Of a DNA stretch of 64,000 bases, positions 53,516-60,204 are shown one piece after another. Position numbers and translations under genes: made by a program. The stretch comes from Alphaproteobacteria bacterium. GTDB taxonomy: Bacteria > Pseudomonadota > Alphaproteobacteria > UBA8366 > Aestuariispiraceae. The notes below the pieces were generated by a model. The model did not search any database. It was not told the origin of the DNA and saw only the letters and a program-made list of their open reading frames with translations. The stretch's first letter is position 1, and each line of letters starts with the position of its first letter. The DNA is taken from assembly GCA_033344895.1 (NCBI GenBank), contig JAWPMN010000001.1, forward strand, positions 3,294,001 to 3,358,000, given 5' to 3'.

Positions 53516-54476
53516 CGTCGGACTCCGTCAGTACCTGGGCATAAAGACCGCGGTCGATATTGCCCCCGGTCAGGATCACGCCCGCCTTGCGGCCGGACAT
53601 TTTTTCACGTTCCCGCCACAGGCCGGCCAACGGAACCGCACCGGCCCCTTCGGCGATGTTATGCGTGTCCCGATAGTACCAGCGCATGGCGGCGCGGATC
53701 TCGGGATCGGTAACCCTGAGGATGCGTGCGGCGCCTTTCAATATTATGTCCAAGGCGGCCGGCACCGGAACCCGGCAGGCGACGCCGTCGGCCATGGTGT
53801 CCGCCGTGTTGGTCGAGACCGGCTCCCCAGCCTCGAAACTCAGGGCATAGGCAGGCGCAGTGTCGGCGACGACGCCAACGACTTCCGTTTTCAGACCCAG
53901 TGCATCGCGCGCGGAAATGACGCCGCAGATGCCGGATCCGAGGCCGATCGGCACATAGATGGTTTCCAGGTCCGGCCGGGACAGCATTAGTTCCATCGCA
54001 TAGGTTCCGACGCCACGCGCCAGCAATTCGTGAAAGCTGGGCAGCATGTCCAGGCCCTCACTTTCCGCCAGAGATGCGGCATGTTCGGCGGCGGCCTGAA
54101 AATCGTGTCCGTGGACGATCAGTTTGCCGCCCTGTGCTTCCATGGCCGCGTTCTTTTCCGCGCTGTTGCCCTCCGGGACGACGATGGTGCAGTCCATCCC
54201 GTAGCGCCGGCTGGCCGTCGCGATCGATTGTCCGTGATTGCCGCGGGTGGCGGTGATCATGCCCCGCGTTGACTTGTTCCGGGCCCGATCCGCCATGAAA
54301 ACGAGACCGCCGCGCAGCTTGAAGGCCCCGACGGGGGTATGGTTCTCATGTTTCACCCAGACCTCGCAGCCAAGGCGGGCATTGAGCAGCGGCCAGCTGT
54401 ATTGCGGCGTTCCGGGAAAGACCGCGTGCACGGTCTCCATGGCTGCCTCGAGATGGGATCGTGTGATTACGGTCAT
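53502..54476 (-). CDS. Threonine dehydratase-like PLP enzyme
   Basis: A 324-residue fold-type II PLP enzyme, the catalytic domain only, without an ACT regulatory domain. HTPVGAFKLRGG contains Lys-53, which forms the Schiff base; TATRGNHGQSIATASRRYG is the substrate loop and GLGSGICGVISA the phosphate-binding glycine loop. It could deaminate serine, threonine, hydroxyaspartate or a related amino acid. ATG 54476 follows AAGGGGG. It is the first gene of the operon, facing away from MocR with a DUF1127 gene between. Confidence 0.9.
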   Translation of the reverse strand: MTVITRSHLEAAMETVHAVFPGTPQYSWPLLNARLGCEVWVKHENHTPVGAFKLRGGLVFMADRARNKSTRGMITATRGNHGQSIATASRRYGMDCTIVVPEGNSAEKNAAMEAQGGKLIVHGHDFQAAAEHAASLAESEGLDMLPSFHELLARGVGTYAMELMLSRPDLETIYVPIGLGSGICGVISARDALGLKTEVVGVVADTAPAYALSFEAGEPVSTNTADTMADGVACRVPVPAALDIILKGAARILRVTDPEIRAAMRWYYRDTHNIAEGAGAVPLAGLWREREKMSGRKAGVILTGGNIDRGLYAQVLTESDDVDA

Positions 54477-54534
54477 GTTGGGGCCCCCTTGAACGGTGCT
54501 GGATGCGCGGCGGTCGCGTACCACAATAACGGAA

Positions 54535-54577
54535 ATCGGGCGGCCCGCCGTCCGCGCTATAAGACGGGCCACCCGAT
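54535..54577 (-). terminator. Hairpin downstream of the DUF1127 gene
   Basis: ATCGGG-C-GGCCCG (54535-54547) pairs with CGGGCC-A-CCCGAT (54565-54577), two 6-bp perfect halves with one mismatch. On the minus strand it is followed by TTTCCGTTATTG. It lies between DUF1127 and the four-enzyme operon, just upstream of the operon start, and could terminate the DUF1127 transcript or act as an attenuator. Confidence 0.6.
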
Positions 54578-54634
54578 ACCGTTTCCGGCTGTTCAATCCC
54601 TGGCCTGAGCAATGTCTTGCCGGGATCGGGGACG

Positions 54635-54656
54635 AAGCGGCCCTTTCGGGCCCCTT
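54635..54656 (-). terminator. Second small hairpin at the DUF1127 stop
   Basis: AAG-C-GGCCC (54635-54643) pairs with GGGCC-C-CTT (54648-54656), a 4-base loop and one mismatch, ending 1 base before the DUF1127 stop codon. No U-run follows on the minus strand. Confidence 0.4.
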
Positions 54657-54657
54657 C

Positions 54658-54924
54658 TCAGAACAGCCGGAACGTTCTGTCCGCCATGCGGTCGGCCTCG
54701 CGACGGTTGAGGCCGATGTCGCGCAACTGCCTGTCGTCCATGTTCCGCAGGCGGTGACGTGTTTCGTAGCGTCGCTGGTAATCGACCAGGAAATTCCAGA
54801 TCAGGTGAAAGGCACCAACCGTCACGCGGTCGATGGTCTTGCGGAATCCGGCACCAATCTGCCCGGAGCGGTCCGATCCTTTCGAGAACCCGATCGATCC
54901 GGGCGAAAGACGAATTGTACCCAT
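54658..54924 (-). CDS. DUF1127 small protein
   Basis: An 88-residue protein with a C-terminal DUF1127 motif (NMDDRQLRDIGLNRREADRM). DUF1127 proteins are small, basic, Arg-rich proteins common in alphaproteobacteria; some members bind RNA or affect phosphate and C1 metabolism. The N-terminal half (about 35 residues) is unlike other members, and AFHLIWNFLVDYQRRYETRH precedes the motif. AGGAGA sits 7 bases before the ATG. It lies between the MocR gene and the PLP operon, and whether it is part of that regulation is unknown. Confidence 0.85.
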   Translation of the reverse strand: MGTIRLSPGSIGFSKGSDRSGQIGAGFRKTIDRVTVGAFHLIWNFLVDYQRRYETRHRLRNMDDRQLRDIGLNRREADRMADRTFRLF

Positions 54925-54957
54925 ACAAATTCTCCTATCTGCCCAGATGAGACGTTA

Positions 54958-55015
54958 TTGTCTCGGTTCAATGAATAAGGGGTTCCAATTGTCCCGGTCA
55001 ATTAGTATATTGTCA
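54958..55015. promoter_or_regulatory. Direct repeats in the MocR divergent promoter
   Basis: TTGTCTCGGTTCAAT (54958-54972) and TTGTCCCGGTCAATT (54989-55003) are similar direct repeats; a third TTGTC is at 55010-55014. The second also contains AATTG-N7-CAATT. TATATT (55006-55011) looks like the MocR -10. MocR/GabR regulators typically bind direct repeats, so this is the likely operator. Confidence 0.55.
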
Positions 55016-55017
55016 CC

Positions 55018-56466
55018 ATGACAATTCATGCTGACATCTGGGTTCCGAGCCTTGACCGGTTCGATGGACCGAAATACCGGGCCATCGCGGACGCATTGTC
55101 TGCGGACATTCGCGACGGCGTTCTGAAGCAGGGGGACAAGCTTCCGCCACAACGGGAGCTCGCCTGGCAATTGAAGGTGACGGTGGGAACCGTGACCCGC
55201 GCCTATCAGGAGGCGGAACGTCGCGGGCTTGTCGGCGGTGAAGTGGGGCGGGGGACCTTTGTCCGTCCGCCTCGCGACCATAGTGTGGGGTCGCAGGGCA
55301 CCAGCATGCCGACGGACTGGTATACCCTCGATCCGCCGGATGAGGAGGAAGACCCCTCAGCGCCGATCAGCATGCAGTTCAATTTTCCCCCGGGCGATGT
55401 CGGTACCGAAGACCTTCGCCGTGCGATGATGACGCTCAGCCAGGACCCGCGGCTGGGCCAATTGCTGTGGTATCAGCCCCCGACGGGAAATCGCCAGCAT
55501 CTGCAGGCGGCGGAAGCCTGGCTCAACAAGCGCGGCCTGTCGGCGCCGCCCGATACCGTCGTGATCTCGTCCGGCGCGCATAACGGCATTCTGGCAACCC
55601 TGGCAGCGATCTGCCGCAGCGGCGGCCGCGTGGCCACGGAGCGACTGGTCTATCCCGGGTTGCGGGCCATTGCGCGCCTGCTGGGGCTGGATCTCGTGCC
55701 CATCGACATGGACGGGGAGGGGATCACGCCGGAATCCCTGCGGCAGGTGCTTGCGACGGGCGGCATTGATGCCGTCTATACCGTGCCCACCCTGCAGAAT
55801 CCGACGAATGTCACCCAGTCCGAGGAACGGCGGGACGCGTTGGCGGCGGTCTTTCGGGAGTTCGACGTGCCGGTTATCGAAGATGACCTCTTCGGCATGT
55901 TGCCTGAAGATGCGCCGACGCCGCTGACCGCCCGATTGCCCGAACTGGGATACTACGTCACGTCGCTGTCGAAGAGCATCGCGCCCGGCCTGCGTGTCGG
56001 GTTCATCCGCGGACCGCAACGCAGCCGCGAACAGATTGCGGCGGGCGTGCGCGGCAGCACCTGGATGGCATCGCCTCTGACCACGGAGATCGCCAGCCGA
56101 TGGATTCTGGACGGTACCGGCGAGCGAATTCTGGCGGAGAGGCGGCGCATAGACGAGGCGCGCCGGGAAATTGCGCAGGGGATTTTGGGCGGACTCGATT
56201 TCGATATGCCGCCGGGGTCGCTTCATGCCTGGCTGCATCTGCCGGACCCGTGGCATGCCAGCCAGTTCGTAAATCATGCGCGTGAGGAAGGCGTGACCCT
56301 TTCCGCAGCCCACGCCTTTTCCATCGGTCGGGAACGGCCACCTTTCGCGGTGCGGGTTTGTCTCGGTCCGCCCCGGACGGAGGCACGGATGGAGGAAGGG
56401 CTGCGCATCCTGCGGCATATCCTGGACGAACACGATCCGCACCAGGATCCGTCGGCGATGATGTAG
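55018..56466 (+). CDS. MocR/GabR-type regulator with PLP aminotransferase domain
   Basis: A 482-residue transcription factor. A GntR-type winged helix is at about 15-85 (LSADIRDGVLKQGDKLPPQR, LAWQLKVTVGTVTRAYQEAE), followed by a fold-type I aminotransferase-like domain. VISSGAHNGILATLAAICRS binds the PLP phosphate, PTLQNPTNVTQSEERR is conserved and YVTSLSKSIAPGLRVGFIRG contains the PLP-binding Lys. There is no clear Shine-Dalgarno and a -10-like box sits 7 bases before the ATG, so the mRNA may be leaderless. Probably senses PLP or a substrate amine. Confidence 0.93.
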   Translation: MTIHADIWVPSLDRFDGPKYRAIADALSADIRDGVLKQGDKLPPQRELAWQLKVTVGTVTRAYQEAERRGLVGGEVGRGTFVRPPRDHSVGSQGTSMPTDWYTLDPPDEEEDPSAPISMQFNFPPGDVGTEDLRRAMMTLSQDPRLGQLLWYQPPTGNRQHLQAAEAWLNKRGLSAPPDTVVISSGAHNGILATLAAICRSGGRVATERLVYPGLRAIARLLGLDLVPIDMDGEGITPESLRQVLATGGIDAVYTVPTLQNPTNVTQSEERRDALAAVFREFDVPVIEDDLFGMLPEDAPTPLTARLPELGYYVTSLSKSIAPGLRVGFIRGPQRSREQIAAGVRGSTWMASPLTTEIASRWILDGTGERILAERRRIDEARREIAQGILGGLDFDMPPGSLHAWLHLPDPWHASQFVNHAREEGVTLSAAHAFSIGRERPPFAVRVCLGPPRTEARMEEGLRILRHILDEHDPHQDPSAMM

Positions 56467-56488
56467 CCCGGTGGCGGCCGAGCCGCGG

Positions 56489-57685
56489 TCAGAGGACCAG
56501 GGCGCCGATCAGCCCTGCCGCCGGGATCACGATCCAGACAGGTGCCTTCCACTTGGTCATGGCGATCAATGCGGCCGCGGCCAGCACCAGGGCCGGAGCG
56601 TCCTGAATGCCCTCGATGAAGACCGGGTCGTAGAGGGCCGCAGCCAGAAGGCCGACAACTGCGGCGCTGACCGCGGTCACGGCACCCCGCGCGCGGGGAT
56701 TGCCTGTCAGTCCGGCCCAGAAAGGCAGCCCGCCGACAATCAACAATGCACCCGGCAGAAAGATCGCGATTGTGGCAAGGACAGCCCCCGGGATCCCGCC
56801 CGGTCCGATGTCGGCGATTGCCCCGAGATGGGACGCGATCGAGAACATCGGCCCCGGCACGACCTGCGCGCCGCCATAGCCTGCCAGGAAAGCGTCGCGG
56901 GACACGAGGCCCGGTTCCACCAACTCCCCCTGAAGCAGGGGCAGGACGACATGACCACCGCCGAAAACCAGGGCACCGGCCCTGTAGAAGGCGTCGAACA
57001 ACCCCAGGGCCCCTTCCGGCGCGGTCGCAGACAGAACCGGCAGGCCGAAGAGGAGCAGGAAAAACGTGACCAGACAGGTGACGGACAGCCATCGCGGGAC
57101 GTCGATTTTCAGTGCGCTGGCGGTGTCGTCGCGCGGACCGGCGATTGTCGGTACGGCAAGGCCGATCAGCCCGGCCAGGGCGATGGCGAGGATCTGCGCC
57201 CAGGCAACCGGCGCAAGCAGAGCGACGGCAAGCCCTCCAAGCGCCAGGGTCGCGCGTGGAGCGTCGGGGGTAAGGCTTCTTGCCATGCCGAACAGGGCCT
57301 GGGCGACGACCGCGACCACCGCCGCCTTGACCCCGGCGACCCAGGAGGCGCCTTCCAGGAGGCCCAACTCGTTCATTCCCAGCGCGAAGGCGGCCATCAG
57401 GATGGCGGAGGGCAGAGTGAAGCCGAACCAGGCTGCGGCCATGCCAGCGACACCGCCGCGCATCAGACCCAGTCCCATGCCGACCTGACTTGAAGCCGGG
57501 CCGGGCAGAAACTGGGACAGGGCGACAAGATCCGCATAGTCGCGGTCGCTCAGCCAGGCCTTTCGTTCGACAAAGATCGTCCGGAAGATCGCAATATGGG
57601 CGACGGGCCCACCAAAACTGGTGCAGCCGAGTTTGAAGAAGATGGAGAAGAGGGCGAACGGCCCCAAGCGTGCTGTATCGGACAT
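56489..57685 (-). CDS. chrA: Chromate transporter, long-chain ChrA type
   Basis: A 398-residue membrane protein with two homologous CHR halves. The first is FALFSIFFKLGCTSFGGPVA with LSQFLPGPASSQVGMGLGLM; the second is FYRAGALVFGGGHVVLPLLQ with YGGAQVVPGPMFSIASHLG. The repeated FFKLGCxSFGGP and PGP motifs mark the family, which expels chromate (sulfate-linked in some hosts). Nothing else in the window suggests chromate stress. ATG 57685 is preferred, with an alternative at 57694. Divergent from the S49 peptidase. Confidence 0.93.
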   Translation of the reverse strand: MSDTARLGPFALFSIFFKLGCTSFGGPVAHIAIFRTIFVERKAWLSDRDYADLVALSQFLPGPASSQVGMGLGLMRGGVAGMAAAWFGFTLPSAILMAAFALGMNELGLLEGASWVAGVKAAVVAVVAQALFGMARSLTPDAPRATLALGGLAVALLAPVAWAQILAIALAGLIGLAVPTIAGPRDDTASALKIDVPRWLSVTCLVTFFLLLFGLPVLSATAPEGALGLFDAFYRAGALVFGGGHVVLPLLQGELVEPGLVSRDAFLAGYGGAQVVPGPMFSIASHLGAIADIGPGGIPGAVLATIAIFLPGALLIVGGLPFWAGLTGNPRARGAVTAVSAAVVGLLAAALYDPVFIEGIQDAPALVLAAAALIAMTKWKAPVWIVIPAAGLIGALVL

Positions 57686-57767
57686 CGGTTCCATGATTAG
57701 CACGGATTCGTGACAGGCGTACGAATAGCACTTGTTTCCGGTACCTTCGCCCCTCACTTTTACCGCC

Positions 57768-58625
57768 ATGACGGAAAATCAATCTACCAGACAGCCGCCG
57801 CGTCCCGCTGACGGGATGCTTTCCAAACTGCCAGGCTTCAGGGGTGGGCCGGTTGTCGGCGTGATCCGACTTGCCGGCGTGATCGGTCAGGCCGGTGTCG
57901 GTCGCAAGGGCCTGTCGCTTGATACCCTGGCCGCCCCCATCGACCGAGCCTTCGGGTTCAAGCGCCTGGCCGCCGTCGCTCTGGAGATCAATTCACCGGG
58001 GGGATCACCGGTGCAGAGCGATCTGATCGCCCGCCGGATTCGGGCGCTGGCGGATGAAAAGCAGGTGCCTGTGATAGCGTTCTGCGAGGATGCCGCGGCA
58101 TCTGGTGGCTATTGGCTGGCCTGTGCAGCGGACGAAATCTACGCCATGCCGGGATCGATCGTCGGCTCCATCGGGGTCGTGTCCGCCGGCTTCGGATTCG
58201 TCGAGGCAATCGAAAAACTGGGCGTTGAACGGCGTGTCCACACTGCCGGCAAATCAAAGGCGATTCTGGATCCGTTCCGCCCGGAGAAGGACGAAGACAT
58301 CGCGAAGCTGAAACGCATTCAGGAAGATCTGCACGATCAGTTCATCGGCTGGACGAAGGAACGCCGCGACGGTCGCCTGAAGGATCACGATGATCTGTTT
58401 ACCGGTGCCTTCTGGACCGGCCGGGAGGCGAAGGAACTGGGGCTGGTCGACGGGCTGGGGGACCGCCGGTCCGTCCTGCGTGAGCGTTTCGGCGAGAAGG
58501 TCCGGTTCCGGGCAACGGTGAAGCCGAAATCCAAGCTGCAGCGGCTTCTGGGCATGGACGCGCTGGCGGATGCGATCCTGGACCGGGCCGAGGAGCAGAC
58601 CCTGCGGCAACGGCTTGGGCTGTGA
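57768..58625 (+). CDS. S49 family serine peptidase, SohB/SppA-like, cytosolic
   Basis: A 285-residue Ser/Lys peptidase. EINSPGGSPVQSDLI is a conserved loop, EDAAASGGYWLACAADEIYA carries nucleophile Ser-112, and GKSKAILDPFRPE carries Lys-164. The 52-residue Ser-Lys spacing is that of Bacillus SppA. SIVGSIGVVSAGF is a third motif. The N-terminus has no signal peptide or membrane segment, so it is not classic SppA in topology; cytosolic or peripheral action is likely. Divergent from chrA. Confidence 0.9.
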   Translation: MTENQSTRQPPRPADGMLSKLPGFRGGPVVGVIRLAGVIGQAGVGRKGLSLDTLAAPIDRAFGFKRLAAVALEINSPGGSPVQSDLIARRIRALADEKQVPVIAFCEDAAASGGYWLACAADEIYAMPGSIVGSIGVVSAGFGFVEAIEKLGVERRVHTAGKSKAILDPFRPEKDEDIAKLKRIQEDLHDQFIGWTKERRDGRLKDHDDLFTGAFWTGREAKELGLVDGLGDRRSVLRERFGEKVRFRATVKPKSKLQRLLGMDALADAILDRAEEQTLRQRLGL

Positions 58626-58670
58626 CCATGCGCGCTTGACCGGGTCTGCGGTGCTGCTTAGACAGAATTC

Positions 58671-58940
58671 ATGTTTCTGAAAATCCTCCTCCTCGTCGCG
58701 ATCGTCGCGGTGATCTGGTTCGGCTTCCGATATCTGGAACGCCGCGATAAGATCGGTGCCGGAAAACGCGGAACGGGTGAACGCACCCTGGGCGAACGCT
58801 TGCGCAAATCGATGCGCGAAAAGGAAGCCGATCGTCCGCGTGCCGACGATGTCGAGGACACCGAACGTTGCCCGACCTGTCAGGCCTTTGTCTCGGTCGA
58901 AGGCATCACGGATTGCGGCAAGCCGAACTGCCCCTACTGA
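58671..58940 (+). CDS. Small membrane protein with C-terminal Cys motif
   Basis: An 89-residue protein. One N-terminal TM helix (MFLKILLLVAIVAVIWFGF) is followed by a basic linker (ERRDKIGAGKRGTG) and a C-terminal ERCPTCQAFVSVEGITDCGK, then PNCPY. The four Cys (CPTC, DCG, CPY) look like a metal-binding or small zinc-ribbon-like site. It lies 45 bases after the S49 gene and 15 before ogt on the same strand. Not a named family to my knowledge; related small proteins occur in alphaproteobacteria. Confidence 0.6.
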   Translation: MFLKILLLVAIVAVIWFGFRYLERRDKIGAGKRGTGERTLGERLRKSMREKEADRPRADDVEDTERCPTCQAFVSVEGITDCGKPNCPY

Positions 58941-58955
58941 GGAAGACCATCCGTC

Positions 58956-59414
58956 ATGCCGACCGCCGCTATCGACACACCGCTCGGTCGGATCGGTCTG
59001 CGGGAAGAAGACGGGGCGATCGTCTCCGTTCATTGGGACAGCCGGGCCGGAGATCCGGAAACGCCATTGCTGAAGGAAGCGCTGGCACAGCTCTCGGCCT
59101 ATTTTGACGGGGACCTGACCGCATTCGATCTGCCCCTGAACCCCGCCGGGTCAGAGTTTCAGAAGCAGGTCTATGATCTGATGTCCGCGATACCCTATGG
59201 CCACACCCGCAGTTACGGCGAACTGGCGAAGGATCTCGGTGTTGCGCCGCAGCCGGTCGGCCAGGCCTGCGGATCCAATCCCATCCCGATCATCATTCCC
59301 TGTCACCGGGTTCTCGCGGCCGGTGGCGGACTGGGCGGCTTCTCTGCAAAGGGTGGGGTCGAGACGAAGGTGGCACTGCTGCGTAGAGAAAAAGCGGCCA
59401 GCCTACTGCTGTAG
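58956..59414 (+). CDS. ogt: Methylated-DNA-protein-cysteine methyltransferase
   Basis: A 152-residue suicide repair enzyme that takes the methyl from O6-methylguanine. IPCHRVL carries the acceptor Cys-116, and SYGELAKDLGVAPQPVGQAC with NPIPIIIPCHRV is the active-site helix pair. LGGFSAKGGVETKVALL follows, as usual. It resembles Ogt rather than the inducible Ada fusion, with no Ada N-terminal domain. The downstream end faces trcR. Confidence 0.95.
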   Translation: MPTAAIDTPLGRIGLREEDGAIVSVHWDSRAGDPETPLLKEALAQLSAYFDGDLTAFDLPLNPAGSEFQKQVYDLMSAIPYGHTRSYGELAKDLGVAPQPVGQACGSNPIPIIIPCHRVLAAGGGLGGFSAKGGVETKVALLRREKAASLLL

Positions 59415-59450
59415 ACCGGCCGCCGAAACTCGCGACAATGGCGGACTGTC

Positions 59451-60050
59451 CTACTCCAGGCCTTCCCAGCCGCCGGCATCCGGATCCTCGTTGATCGGCT
59501 CCATGATCGGCTGTTCCAGCGGCTTGCGGCCGGCCTTGATGGCCTTGTCGATCTCAATCGCCAGTTCTTCCTGCGTGCACAGGCCCAGTTCTACCGGCGA
59601 ACGCGGCCGGATATTGGCGGAATTCCAGTGCGTGCGTTCCTTCACCGCGATGACGGTCGGCTTCGTGGTGCCGATCAGGCGGTTGATCTGGGCATCGGCC
59701 AGTTCGGGGTGATGCTTCGCAAGCCAGGCAATGCCATCCGGCTTGTCCGCACGCTTGGAGACCGGCGTATAGCGCGGCCCCTTGTGGCGGATGACCGGCT
59801 GCGGAATGTCGCTGACCGACAGTTTCAGGCTGGCATCCGGATCGGCTTCGCAGCGCTTGATCTCCTCGGCGCTCAACTGGCCGCTCTGGACCGGGTCGAT
59901 CCCATGCATGCCGGGCGCAACTTCACCATCGGCGATCGCCTGGACTTCCAGTTCGTGCAGGCCGCAGAAATCGCCGATCTGCTCGAAGGTCAGGCCGGTA
60001 TTGTCGATCAGCCAAACGGCAGTCGCTTTCGGCATCAACAGCTTTGCCAT
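59451..60050 (-). CDS. trcR: TrcR, cell cycle transcriptional regulator (DUF1013)
   Basis: A 199-residue protein of the alphaproteobacterial DUF1013/TrcR family. MAKLLMPKATAVWLIDNTGL and FEQIGDFCGLHELEVQAIAD are diagnostic; GIDPVQSGQLSAEEIKRCEA and ISTTKP-like IGTTKPTVIAVKERTHW in the middle form the DNA-binding-like region. RPRSPVELGLCTQEELAIEI ends the conserved core. It belongs to the cell-cycle regulon studied in relatives such as Caulobacter and Rhodobacter. The ATG at 60050 is used because the upstream extension lacks similarity. Confidence 0.94.
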   Translation of the reverse strand: MAKLLMPKATAVWLIDNTGLTFEQIGDFCGLHELEVQAIADGEVAPGMHGIDPVQSGQLSAEEIKRCEADPDASLKLSVSDIPQPVIRHKGPRYTPVSKRADKPDGIAWLAKHHPELADAQINRLIGTTKPTVIAVKERTHWNSANIRPRSPVELGLCTQEELAIEIDKAIKAGRKPLEQPIMEPINEDPDAGGWEGLE

Positions 60051-60204
60051 AGTCAGGTGCGCTCCATGGTCTGGTCCGGCGTGGTCCGCCAGTTCCACCG
60101 GGGCCGGCCGAGATTTGGCCGGTGACGGGATATCCACGCGTTTCGGGAAAATCGACGCGCTTATAACAATCGTGCCACGCCGACGCAAAGAAAAACGGCG
60201 GAAA

